64,000 bases of DNA, taken from assembly GCF_030269305.1 (NCBI RefSeq), contig NZ_BSTC01000005.1, positions 468,340 to 532,339 on the forward strand, given 5' to 3'. The notes under the pieces were generated by a model. The model did not search any database, had not been told where the DNA came from, and worked only from the letters and a program-made list of their open reading frames with translations. The translations under genes and the position numbers were made by a program. Positions 11,113 to 20,808 of this stretch are shown piece by piece. This DNA is from Kineosporia sp. NBRC 101731. GTDB taxonomy: Bacteria > Actinomycetota > Actinomycetes > Actinomycetales > Kineosporiaceae. Within the stretch, counting starts at the first letter, position 1; every line of letters starts with the position of its first letter.

Positions 11113-12528
11113 ATGGGCGTTTACACGCAGACGAGCAGAGGCACGACGTACCGGTTCGACGGGCTGGTCGAGCTGATGGCGAAGGCCACGCCGGCGCGCT
11201 CGGGTGATGAGCTGGCCGGATGTGCCGCCGGCAGCGATGCCGAGCGGGTGGCAGCGCAACTGGCGCTGGCCGACGTCCCCCTGGTGCAGTTTCTCCAGGA
11301 ACCGCTGGTGCCGTACGAGACGGACGAGGTCACGCGGCTCATTCTCGACACGCATGACGCGGTGGCGTTCGAGCCGGTGAAGTCACTGACGGTGGGGGCG
11401 TTCCGGGACTGGCTGCTGGAGCTGACGCCGCGTGCTGAAGCGGGTTCGGTGCTGAGTGCGCTCGCCCCCGGGCTGACCCCGGAGATGGTGGCCGCGGTCA
11501 GCAAACTCATGCGCAACCAGGACCTCATCGCGGTGGCGAGGGCGACCCGGGTGACCACGGGGTTCCGGTCGACGGTGGGGTTGCCGGGCCGGCTGGCGAC
11601 CCGGTTGCAGCCCAACCATCCCACCGACGACCTGCGGGGTATTGCCGCCGCGACCCTCGACGGGCTGCTGCTCGGCTGCGGTGACGCGGTGATCGGCGTG
11701 AACCCGGCGGGCGACTCGCCGCAGACCTGCGCCGATCTGCTGCACCTGCTCGACGGGATTCGCTCGGAGTACGAGATTCCTACGCAGACCTGCGTTCTCA
11801 CGCACGTGACGACCACGATCGGATTGATCGAGGCCGGGGTGCCGGTCGACCTGGTGTTCCAGTCGGTGGCGGGTACGCAGGCGGCGAACGAGGGGTTCGG
11901 CGTCTCGCTGTCGATGCTGCAGGAGGGCTACGAGGCGGGGTTGTCGCTGGCCCGGGGGACGGTCGGCCAGAACGTCATGTACATGGAGACCGGACAGGGG
12001 TCGGCGCTGTCGGCAGACGCCCACCGAGGTGTGGGGGGCCGGCCCGTGGACCAGCAGACCCTCGAGGCCAGGGCCTACGCGGTGTGCCGGGAGTACAAGC
12101 CGTTGCTCGTCAACACCGTGGTCGGGTTCATCGGGCCGGAGTACCTGTACGACGGCAAGCAGATCATCCGGGCCGGGCTGGAAGACCACTTCTGCGGCAA
12201 GCTGCTCGGCCTGCCGATGGGCGTCGACGTCTGTTACACCAACCACGCCGAGGCCGACCAGGACGACATGGACAACCTGCTGACCCTGCTCGGTGTCGCC
12301 GGTTGCTCGTTCGTCATCGCGGTCCCCGGGGCCGACGACGTGATGCTCGGCTACCAGAGCACGTCCTTCCACGACGCGCTCTACGCCCGGCAGGCACTCG
12401 GGTTACGTCCCGCCCCGGAGTTCGAGGCCTGGCTGGGGAAGATGCAGATGATGGACGACGACGGTCGGGTACTGCCGGTCGAGGCGTCGTCCTCCGCCCT
12501 GAGGGCCCTGACGGGAGTGGCTCGGTGA
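11113..12528 (+). CDS. eutB: Ethanolamine ammonia-lyase, large subunit
   Basis: EutB carries the active site of the adenosylcobalamin-dependent lyase that converts ethanolamine to acetaldehyde and ammonia. At 471 residues it has normal length. Family stretches are evident: TTGFRSTVGLPGRLATRLQPNHP, GDAVIGVNPAGDSPQTC, TQTCVLTHVTTTIGLIE, FQSVAGTQAANEGFGV, MYMETGQGSALSADAHRG and MGVDVCYTNHAEADQDDMD. The ATG start is 120 nt after the previous gene, with GATGAGGG upstream. It overlaps eutC by 4 nt. No eutA reactivase, transporter or microcompartment shell gene is in the window, so it is probably a cytosolic nitrogen/carbon-acquisition version. Confidence 0.96.
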   Translation: MGVYTQTSRGTTYRFDGLVELMAKATPARSGDELAGCAAGSDAERVAAQLALADVPLVQFLQEPLVPYETDEVTRLILDTHDAVAFEPVKSLTVGAFRDWLLELTPRAEAGSVLSALAPGLTPEMVAAVSKLMRNQDLIAVARATRVTTGFRSTVGLPGRLATRLQPNHPTDDLRGIAAATLDGLLLGCGDAVIGVNPAGDSPQTCADLLHLLDGIRSEYEIPTQTCVLTHVTTTIGLIEAGVPVDLVFQSVAGTQAANEGFGVSLSMLQEGYEAGLSLARGTVGQNVMYMETGQGSALSADAHRGVGGRPVDQQTLEARAYAVCREYKPLLVNTVVGFIGPEYLYDGKQIIRAGLEDHFCGKLLGLPMGVDVCYTNHAEADQDDMDNLLTLLGVAGCSFVIAVPGADDVMLGYQSTSFHDALYARQALGLRPAPEFEAWLGKMQMMDDDGRVLPVEASSSALRALTGVAR

Positions 12529-13373
12529 CGGATTTCTGGGACGAGCTGCGCGCGACGACCCAGGCCCGGATCGGGCTCGGCCGCGCCGGTGACGGCATGC
12601 CGACATCGCGCGTGCTGGAGTTCCGGCTGGCCCATGCGGTGGCCCGCGACGCGGTGCACGACCCGCTGGACGTGGATGCCCTGGTGGGCGAGCTGGTGCG
12701 GTCGGGCGTCTGTGCGGGAATGAAGGACGACGTTGGCACCGGTGCGGTCGGCCCGCCGGTGGTCGACGGGGAGCCCGGGAGGGCTCGGCCCGGTGCTCGG
12801 CTCGGTGCTCCGGTCGTGGTGACGAGCCGCGCGGCGAACCGCGCGGAGTACCTGCGACGGCCTGACCGGGGCCGGCTGCCCCGAGACCTCTCGGGTCTGC
12901 CGTCGACCGGTGCGGACGTCGGATTCGTCCTGGCCGACGGTCTTTCCGCCCGGGCTCTGCAGACCCACGGCCCGGCCCTGCTGGAGGCGCTGGTCGAGGT
13001 CCTGCCCGCGACCTTCACCCTGGCCCCGCCCGTCATCGCCACCCAGGCCCGGGTCGGCCTGGGAGATCACATCGGCGCGGCCCTGGGCGTGACGACGGTG
13101 CTCGTGCTCATCGGTGAACGGCCCGGCCTGTCGGTGGCGGACAGCCTGGGCGTCTACCTGACCCACCACCCGGAACCGGGCCGGCCCGACTCCGACCGCA
13201 ACTGCGTCTCGAACATCCACAGCCCGGGCGGTCTTCCGTACGAGGCCGCGGCCCGGGTGGTCGGTGGCCTGATCGCCGGTGCCCGTCAGCTGGGCCGATC
13301 CGGCGTGGCCCTGAAAGACACCAGCCGCGAGGCGGCGATCGTCGCGTCCACCCCGGACGCCGCCCTGTCATAG
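12525..13373 (+). CDS. eutC: Ethanolamine ammonia-lyase, small subunit
   Basis: EutC binds the cobalamin cofactor together with EutB. GTG 12525 overlaps the eutB stop (GTGA), giving 282 residues. Typical motifs are FWDELRATTQARIGLGRAG, TSRVLEFRLAHAVARDAV, LADGLSARALQTHGPALLEAL, ARVGLGDHIGAALG, VLIGERPGLSVADSLGVYLT and RNCVSNIHSPGGLPYEAA. An in-frame extension upstream lies within eutB and shows no similarity to the family. A strong terminator follows (13383-13411). Confidence 0.96.
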   Translation: MTDFWDELRATTQARIGLGRAGDGMPTSRVLEFRLAHAVARDAVHDPLDVDALVGELVRSGVCAGMKDDVGTGAVGPPVVDGEPGRARPGARLGAPVVVTSRAANRAEYLRRPDRGRLPRDLSGLPSTGADVGFVLADGLSARALQTHGPALLEALVEVLPATFTLAPPVIATQARVGLGDHIGAALGVTTVLVLIGERPGLSVADSLGVYLTHHPEPGRPDSDRNCVSNIHSPGGLPYEAAARVVGGLIAGARQLGRSGVALKDTSREAAIVASTPDAALS

Positions 13374-13382
13374 CGTTCGGTG

Positions 13383-13414
13383 AAGGTGGGGGTGCCGTGC
13401 CTCCCCACCTTTTC
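13383..13414 (+). terminator. Terminator of eutBC
   Basis: AAGGTGGGG (13383-13391) pairs with CCCCACCTT (13403-13411), followed by TTT. It is also placed to end the converging minus-strand operon whose stop is at 13437. Confidence 0.85.
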
Positions 13415-13427
13415 GTGATCAGGCAAA
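13412..13427. repeat. Dispersed intergenic element, copy 1
   Basis: TTCGTGATCAGGCAAA. One of at least nine related 16-bp sequences with a TGATCA-like core, all between genes. Here it lies in the 60-nt gap between convergent genes, immediately after the terminator stem. Confidence 0.55.
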
Positions 13428-13436
13428 GTGTCCCCG

Positions 13437-13859
13437 TTACCCGAGCGCGGCGTCCGCCCGCTCGGTGACCTTCAGCAGAACGCTTGCCGCCGTGGCCTTC
13501 TCAGCCTCGGTGAAGCCCGCGAACAGATAGCCGGTGAGGGGCCTGACCTCGTCGTCGACCCGGGTCCAGAGCTGTCGGCCGGAGTCGGTGAGGGCGAGCT
13601 CGTGGTTCTCGTCCACCGTGAGATACCCGGCCTCGACCAGAGTGGTGATGCTCTCGCGGGCCCGCTGCTCGCTGATCCTGAGCCCGCCGGTGACGAACAC
13701 GATCAGGTCCCGCGGCGTGATCGGGCCACCGGTGCCGACGGCGTTCAGCGGGATCCAGGTCTCGAAGCCGAATCCGGCCGGGGCAAGTTTCTGCTCCAGC
13801 AGGGCGCGGACGGCGTAGTGGGCGCGGCCGATGTGCTGACCGGTGAGGGCAGTGCTCAT
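13437..13859 (-). CDS. Winged-helix (MarR-like) regulator
   Basis: A 140-residue protein with a winged-helix layout: helix AHYAVRALLEQKLAP, then a recognition-helix region (LRISEQRARESITTLVEAGYL) followed by the wing TVDENHELALTDSGRQLW and a C-terminal dimerisation helix. It resembles MarR-type regulators of about 140 aa common in actinobacteria. The ATG at 13859 overlaps the stop of the upstream marR gene by 4 nt (ATGA), so both are made from one transcript. The ligand and targets are unknown. Confidence 0.8.
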   Translation of the reverse strand: MSTALTGQHIGRAHYAVRALLEQKLAPAGFGFETWIPLNAVGTGGPITPRDLIVFVTGGLRISEQRARESITTLVEAGYLTVDENHELALTDSGRQLWTRVDDEVRPLTGYLFAGFTEAEKATAASVLLKVTERADAALG

Positions 13860-14326
13860 GGTGCTGCTCCTTCGGGTTCCGGTGCGAGATCGAGCAGGGT
13901 GTTGAGGTCTTCGCGGAACTGCCGGGCACGAGGGCTTTCCGGGCCGCCGAGGGGTTCCAGCAACTGGGCGACGAGATGGCGGACGACGTCCACGGCCTTT
14001 TCCGTGACCTCGGCTCCCGCCGGAGTGAGGGAGAGCCGGACCGCGCGGGTGTCGGCCGGGTCGGGCTCACGCGTGATCAGCCCGGCCGCCTCGAGCCCTC
14101 GGGCCAGCTTGGAGACGTAGAGCGGCTCCAGGCCGGTGTGGTCGGCGAGAATGCGCTGGCTGGGCGCATGGCCGTCGGTGCTCAGGGCGGAGAGCGACGC
14201 CAGGGCGACGTACTGGGCGTGGGTCAGGCCGAGCGGGGTCAGGGCCCGGTCGACGGCCACCCGCCAGCGCAGGGAGAGCCGCCAGATCAGGTGACCGTGC
14301 GGGTGGACCGGTTCCGGAGGAGCCAT
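13856..14326 (-). CDS. MarR family transcriptional regulator
   Basis: A 156-residue MarR protein (LGLTHAQYVALASLSALS, QRILADHTGLEPLYVSKLAR, GLITREPDPADTRAVRLSLT: scaffold, recognition helix and wing with the D-x-R motif). I place the start at ATG 14326 because TACCGT lies 6 nt upstream on the minus strand with no Shine-Dalgarno (leaderless pattern); ATGs at 14341 and 14356 are alternatives. The exact palindrome TAGCCATGGCTA (14350-14361) lies just upstream of this -10, so autoregulation is likely. It is coupled to the 13437 regulator. MarR proteins usually respond to phenolic or oxidative signals. Confidence 0.9.
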   Translation of the reverse strand: MAPPEPVHPHGHLIWRLSLRWRVAVDRALTPLGLTHAQYVALASLSALSTDGHAPSQRILADHTGLEPLYVSKLARGLEAAGLITREPDPADTRAVRLSLTPAGAEVTEKAVDVVRHLVAQLLEPLGGPESPRARQFREDLNTLLDLAPEPEGAAP

Positions 14327-14349
14327 GGATTCACGGTACATGGCAATAG

Positions 14350-14361
14350 TAGCCATGGCTA
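14350..14361. promoter_or_regulatory. Candidate MarR operator
   Basis: TAGCCATGGCTA is a perfect 12-bp palindrome inside a wider A/T-flanked element (AATAG left, AGTAAATAG right), directly upstream of the -10 hexamer TACCGT (minus strand, 14338-14333) of the marR gene. Binding there would block the promoter. Confidence 0.55.
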
Positions 14362-14431
14362 GTAAATAGCTGGGGCGTGAAGGGCGGCGTCCTGTCGCAA
14401 CCGTCCCGGTCGTCCGTGCGTCATGGGGTGA

Positions 14432-16491
<2,060 letters not shown>

Positions 16492-16653
16492 CGGAACAGG
16501 GGTGCGGAGCCGGACGGGAGGCGAAGAGATTTACCGGTCAGGGAACCGGACCGAGCGGCGAGCCTCACCCCGGAGACGCCGGAGGAGGAACGGGCGAGCG
16601 GGGCGGCCGTCACCTCCGGGGTCGGTGGCACCTGGTTCACCCGGGTACCCGAC

Positions 16654-17208
16654 TCAGGCATCCGACGACTCCGCGATGTCTGCGCCGTAGCGCGCTTCGG
16701 TGACCGTGGCCCCGTCGGTGCCGGCGAACGAGCGGCGGGCGCCGTCGGCGACCATGCCCGCGGAGGCGAAGAAGGTCGCCCGGGGCTCGTCGGCCTCGGG
16801 TACCCAGACCGTCATCGAGGTCAGGCCGTGACCCCGCAGATGGTCGACCGCCGCCGCCAGGAGCCGGGAGCCGTGCCCCGCCCGCTGGTACCCGGGGTCG
16901 ACCGCGAGCACACCCAGGGAGCCGACGCCTTCGGTCGCGTCCTTGTCGTCGCTCGGCGCGACCGCGGCGAAGCCGATCACCAGATCGTCGGAGACAGCCA
17001 CGAACACGCCGTGTTTCGGGCTGGGGGGCCGCAGCACCGCCTCCCGCCAGACCGGTGTGAGCTCTTCGGGATTCAGCGCGGCCAGGGCCGGCGCGGGCAG
17101 CAGACTCGCGTACGCGAGCCCCCAGGCGCGGGCCTGGATGGAGCCGATGACGGCGGGATCGCCGCCGTGGGCGGGCCGGACCAGGACGTTCGATGCCATG
17201 TGGGACAT
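16654..17208 (-). CDS. GNAT family N-acetyltransferase
   Basis: A protein of about 184 residues with the GNAT fold. Motif A is LGVLAVDPGYQRAGHGSRLLAAAV (acetyl-CoA binding, Q-x-x-G-x-G/A type), and motif B is MTVWVPEADEPRATFFASAGM. The N-terminus (VLVRPAHGGDPAVIGSIQARAW) is typical of RimI-like acetyltransferases. Start choice is uncertain: ATGs at 17211, 17208 and 17199 are close together after GGTGGA; I chose 17208. The acceptor substrate is unknown. Confidence 0.88.
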   Translation of the reverse strand: MSHMASNVLVRPAHGGDPAVIGSIQARAWGLAYASLLPAPALAALNPEELTPVWREAVLRPPSPKHGVFVAVSDDLVIGFAAVAPSDDKDATEGVGSLGVLAVDPGYQRAGHGSRLLAAAVDHLRGHGLTSMTVWVPEADEPRATFFASAGMVADGARRSFAGTDGATVTEARYGADIAESSDA

Positions 17209-17252
17209 CATTCCACCCGGCACCGACAACACCGGCAGTTCTGGGTTGGCGG

Positions 17253-17286
17253 CCATCGCCTCCTGCGGACCATCGCCTCCTGCGGG
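17253..17286. repeat. 17-bp tandem duplication
   Basis: CCATCGCCTCCTGCGG plus one base occurs twice in direct succession (17253-17269 and 17270-17286), differing only in the last base, in the gap between the GNAT and HAD genes. Confidence 0.7.
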
Positions 17287-17381
17287 CTCACGGAGCACCA
17301 CTGCGAGGGGGCTTCGGCCCCGCCCGGTCCACTCACCGGGGCACCTCCGCAGCTAGCGGCAGCGACGTCCCCAACACGCCC

Positions 17382-17393
17382 TAGTCTGGCGTC
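17382..17393 (+). promoter_or_regulatory. Leaderless promoter of the HAD phosphatase gene
   Basis: TAGTCT (17382-17387), 6 nt, then GTG 17394, without a Shine-Dalgarno. The same TAGTCT-N6-GTG arrangement precedes rimO (29576). Confidence 0.55.
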
Positions 17394-18065
17394 GTGGCCG
17401 ACAACGTTTCCCTGGGTCCGCTGGCCGGGCGCACCTTCGCCGCCGTCCTGTTTGACATGGACGGCACGCTGATCGACTCCACCCCCGCGGTGGAGCGTTC
17501 CTGGCTGCGCTGGGCCGACGAGTTCGGGGTCCACCTGACCGGTTTCGGAAGCTGGCACGGCATCCCGGCAGCACAGATCGTGACGCGGTTCCTGCCCGAG
17601 GAACAGTGGGAGACCGCCGTGCGCCGCATCGAGGAGATCGAGACCCAGGACGTCGAGGGCATCGTGGTGCTGCCCGGCGCCGCCGACGCCCTGGCCGCGC
17701 TGGCCCCTTCGGGCCGTTCGGCGATCGCCACGTCCTGTGTGCGGAACCTGGCCCTGGCGCGGATCGGGGTCACCGGTCTGGTCCCGCCGCCGGTTCTGGT
17801 GACCGCGGACATGGTGAAGGTGGGAAAGCCCGACCCGGAGCCCTACCGGCTGGCGGCGCAGCGTCTGGGGGTGAACGCCACGGACTGTCTGGTGGTGGAG
17901 GACGCACCGGCCGGCCTGGCTTCCGGCCGCAACGCCGGCGCGGCCCGGCTCGCGCTCGCGACCACGCACCCGGCCGGCGCACTGGAGGCCGAGGCCGTGG
18001 TGAAGGACCTCTCCGCCGTGCGTTTCGTGGTGACCGGCGAGGGCGCACGGGTCGTCCCGGCCTGA
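17394..18065 (+). CDS. HAD superfamily (subfamily IA) phosphatase
   Basis: A 223-residue haloacid-dehalogenase-type hydrolase. Motif I FDMDGTLIDSTP holds the nucleophile Asp and acid/base Asp. Motif II is ATSC (SAIATSCVRN), motif III is VGKPDPEPY, and motif IV is CLVVEDAPAGLASG. The small helical cap between motifs I and II fits the beta-phosphoglucomutase / sugar-phosphate phosphatase group. The substrate cannot be assigned. The start is set by the leaderless promoter. Confidence 0.92.
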   Translation: MADNVSLGPLAGRTFAAVLFDMDGTLIDSTPAVERSWLRWADEFGVHLTGFGSWHGIPAAQIVTRFLPEEQWETAVRRIEEIETQDVEGIVVLPGAADALAALAPSGRSAIATSCVRNLALARIGVTGLVPPPVLVTADMVKVGKPDPEPYRLAAQRLGVNATDCLVVEDAPAGLASGRNAGAARLALATTHPAGALEAEAVVKDLSAVRFVVTGEGARVVPA

Positions 18066-18122
18066 ACTGGCCTGAACCGGCCTGATCGGGAAGGCTTCAC
18101 CGGAACTGTCGGTGGGGCCGCG

Positions 18123-18135
18123 TACGATCCCAGCC
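18123..18135 (+). promoter_or_regulatory. Leaderless promoter of thyA-folA
   Basis: TACGAT (18123-18128), 7 nt, then ATG 18136, with no Shine-Dalgarno. This supports the internal ATG over a more upstream start. Confidence 0.55.
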
Positions 18136-18933
18136 ATGAAGTCGACGCAGTACGAAGACCTGCTCAGGCACGTGATGGCCACCGGCGTCACCAAGTCCGA
18201 CCGGACCGGTACCGGCACGCGCAGCGTCTTCGGTCACCAGATGCGCTTTTCCATGCGCGACGGCTTCCCGCTGATCACCACGAAGAAGGTGCACTTCAAA
18301 TCGGTGGCGGTCGAGCTGCTCTGGTTCCTGCGCGGCGACTCGAACATCAGCTGGCTGCACGAGAACGGCGTCAGCATCTGGGACGAGTGGGCCTCCCCGG
18401 AGGGTGAGCTCGGCCCGGTGTACGGCGTGCAGTGGCGCTCGTGGCCGAAACCCGACGGGGGCCACGTCGACCAGATCGCCGACCTGGTGCAGACCATCCG
18501 CACCAACCCCGACTCGCGCCGCATGATCGTGTCGGCCTGGAACGTCGCCGAGATCGAGAACATGGCGCTGCCGCCGTGCCACCTGTTGTTCCAGTTCTAC
18601 GTCGCGAACGGCGAGCTGAGCGTGCAGGTCTACCAGCGCAGCGCCGACCTGTTCCTCGGCGTGCCGTTCAACATCGCCAGTTATGCCCTGCTGCTGCACC
18701 TGGTCGCCCAGCAGACCGGTCTTGTCCCGGGCGAGCTGATCTGGACCGGTGGCGACTGCCACATCTACGACAACCACGTCGATCAGGTGGCCGAACAGCT
18801 GGGTCGCGACGTGCGTCCGTTCGCCGAACTGAAGGTCCGCAAGGCAGCGAGTCTCTTCGACTACACCTACGAAGACCTCGAGCTGGTCGGGTACGACCCG
18901 CACCCGCTGATCCGCGGCCAGGTGGCGGTGTGA
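18136..18933 (+). CDS. thyA: Thymidylate synthase (ThyA type)
   Basis: ThyA methylates dUMP to dTMP using methylene-tetrahydrofolate, producing dihydrofolate. The 265-residue protein has KSDRTGTGT and [13 protein letters not shown] near the N-terminus, the catalytic Cys in [31 protein letters not shown] and [13 protein letters not shown]. It is complete. The folate-regenerating enzyme folA follows with a 4-nt overlap, the usual functional pairing. Confidence 0.97.
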   Translation: MKSTQYEDLLRHVMATGVTKSDRTGTGTRSVFGHQMRFSMRDGFPLITTKKVHFKSVAVELLWFLRGDSNISWLHENGVSIWDEWASPEGELGPVYGVQWRSWPKPDGGHVDQIADLVQTIRTNPDSRRMIVSAWNVAEIENMALPPCHLLFQFYVANGELSVQVYQRSADLFLGVPFNIASYALLLHLVAQQTGLVPGELIWTGGDCHIYDNHVDQVAEQLGRDVRPFAELKVRKAASLFDYTYEDLELVGYDPHPLIRGQVAV

Positions 18934-19412
18934 CGCTCTCCCTGATCTGGGCGCAGGCCCGTGGCGGGGTGATCGGGCGTGACGGCGACATCCCCTGGCA
19001 CGTCCCGGAAGACCAGGCGAACTTCCGCCGTCTCACGCGGGGGTGCGCCGTGATCATGGGCCGCGCCACCTGGGACTCCCTGCCCGAGCGCTTCCGTCCC
19101 TTGCCCGACCGGGTCAACGTGGTGCTCACCCGCGACCCGTCGTGGAAGGCCGACGGCGCAGTCGTGGCCCACACTCCGCACAAGGCCCGGGAGCTGGCCG
19201 GTGACGGTGACATCTGGGTGATCGGCGGGGGAGCGGTCTACGCCGAGTACCTGCCGGCGGCCGACCAGCTCGTGGTCACCGAGGTCGATCTGGCCCCGGC
19301 CGGCGACACGTACGCCCCGGAGACCGGCTCCGAATGGGTGCCGGAACCCGGTGACTGGCTGGAGTCACGAACGGGCACCCGGTATCGCTTCATTACCTAC
19401 CGTCGCCGGTAG
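18930..19412 (+). CDS. folA: Dihydrofolate reductase
   Basis: Reduces the dihydrofolate made by ThyA back to tetrahydrofolate with NADPH. GTG 18930 overlaps the thyA stop (GTGA); 160 residues. Motifs: [24 protein letters not shown] (substrate and Met20-type loop with catalytic Asp after the PW), [16 protein letters not shown], and [13 protein letters not shown] (cofactor loop). The C-terminus [10 protein letters not shown] is normal. A strong terminator follows at 19524. Confidence 0.97.
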   Translation: MTLSLIWAQARGGVIGRDGDIPWHVPEDQANFRRLTRGCAVIMGRATWDSLPERFRPLPDRVNVVLTRDPSWKADGAVVAHTPHKARELAGDGDIWVIGGGAVYAEYLPAADQLVVTEVDLAPAGDTYAPETGSEWVPEPGDWLESRTGTRYRFITYRRR

Positions 19413-19523
19413 TTGATCACTCAGCGTGGGGGAGGAATTCGTGAACCACCAATCGTCATGTGACCCGCATCACTTCTCGACGGTTTCCGTAACATCCCCG
19501 CGTGGCAGACCGATGAGCCTGGT

Positions 19524-19577
19524 GAGTCCCGACGCTGCTCGAACCCCCGAGCGAGCCAGCGTCGGGACTCATTGTTT
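19524..19577 (+). terminator. Terminator of thyA-folA
   Basis: GAGTCCCGACGCTG (19524-19537) pairs exactly with CAGCGTCGGGACTC (19557-19570), followed by ATTGTTTT. Small open frames crossing this structure are not credible genes. Confidence 0.9.
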
Positions 19578-19841
19578 TGCCGCACGCCCCGGGAGGATTC
19601 ACTTTCGGTGCGGTTCGGTCCGGGGCGCCGGATTTCCGGTGCGGGCCGGTGGCGGGCCTTGCATCCTCCGGCCGCGGCCGTGGGTGGGCAGGAGCACTTA
19701 CGGTGCCCAGGTCGCAGGGGAACGCGGTCGGTGCCGGTCGCTCCCCGCGAGCCCGGTGACGGCCGACGGCTGCTCACCGTGACAGCGAGCCCTGGGGCGG
19801 CCGTCATCGAACAGGCCCCCGCGCCGGGTACCTTTGGCGCC
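19578..19841 (+). promoter_or_regulatory. Non-coding region with dapA leaderless promoter
   Basis: The gap after the thyA-folA terminator holds no convincing gene. At its end TACCTT (19829-19834) is followed by 7 nt and ATG 19842 without a Shine-Dalgarno; the GGTACCTT core is shared with dapB. Confidence 0.55.
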
Positions 19842-20741
19842 ATGCCCGTGGAACCTGTCACCCGTTCGTTCGGTTCTGTCGGCGTGGCCATGGTCACGCC
19901 CTTCACCGACACCGGGGAACTCGATCTGGACGTCGCCCAGAGCCTGGCGACGCACCTAGTCGAGGGCGGGTGCGACGCCCTGGTGGTCTCCGGCACCACC
20001 GGTGAGTCGCCCACCACGAGCGACGTGGAGAAGGAACAGCTCCTGCGGGCGGTCGTGGAGGCGGTCGGGTCGCGCGCGGTGATCATCGCGGGTGTCGGCA
20101 CCAACGACACGGCCCACACCCTCGAGCTGAGCCGCCAGGCCGCCAAGGCCGGGGCCCACGGCCTGCTGGCCGTGACGCCCTACTACTCGAAGCCCTCGCA
20201 GGCCGGCCTGATCGCGCATTTCACCGCGGTCGCCGACGCGACCGGGCTACCCGTGATGCTGTACGACATCCCGGGCCGGTCGGGCATCCCGATCCAGACC
20301 GAGACCCTCCTGCAGCTGGCCGAGCACCCGCGCATCGTCGCGGTGAAAGACGCCAAGGACGACCTGTACGCCGGGTCCTGGCTGCTCGACCGGACGGGTC
20401 TCGAGGTGTACTCGGGCTCCGATCAGCTGAACCTGCCCTGGCTCAGCATCGGCGGCTCCGGCATGATCAGTGTTGTCGGCCATGTCGCGGCCGCGCAGTA
20501 CCGGCGAATGGTTGAGGCCGTTGACGCAGGTGACCTGGTCACCGCGCGACGGATCAACTCCGAGGTACTGCCTGCGGTCCGTGGCGTCATGACTCGCGCA
20601 CAGGGCGCGGTGATGGCGAAGGCTGCCCTGGAACTCATGGGTGTACTGCCCAACAGAACAGTACGACTGCCGCAGACGGCGGCGACGAACGAGGAGGTAG
20701 CGCTGCTGCGCAGCGACCTCGAGGAGGCAAAACTTCTTTGA
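19842..20741 (+). CDS. dapA: 4-hydroxy-tetrahydrodipicolinate synthase
   Basis: DapA condenses pyruvate with aspartate semialdehyde, the committed step of diaminopimelate/lysine synthesis. The 299-residue TIM-barrel protein has VVSGTTGESPTTS, AGVGTNDTAHTLEL, VTPYYSKPSQAGL, the Tyr in MLYDIPGRSGI, and the Schiff-base lysine in IVAVKDAKDD. The start ATG 19842 agrees with homologues (MPVEPVTRSFGSVGVAMVTPF) and with the leaderless promoter; the frame is open further upstream but not conserved. RNase J follows 67 nt downstream. Confidence 0.97.
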   Translation: MPVEPVTRSFGSVGVAMVTPFTDTGELDLDVAQSLATHLVEGGCDALVVSGTTGESPTTSDVEKEQLLRAVVEAVGSRAVIIAGVGTNDTAHTLELSRQAAKAGAHGLLAVTPYYSKPSQAGLIAHFTAVADATGLPVMLYDIPGRSGIPIQTETLLQLAEHPRIVAVKDAKDDLYAGSWLLDRTGLEVYSGSDQLNLPWLSIGGSGMISVVGHVAAAQYRRMVEAVDAGDLVTARRINSEVLPAVRGVMTRAQGAVMAKAALELMGVLPNRTVRLPQTAATNEEVALLRSDLEEAKLL

Positions 20742-20808
20742 ACCTGGCAATTGAGACCGGTGCCTCACAGCAGCGCGCCGGTAATGGCGCCTGCCGCGAG
20801 GTGACCGC

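Noticed and set aside
19426..19782. A small open frame between folA and dapA
   Set aside because: It crosses the strong thyA-folA terminator and has no codon bias or conserved start.
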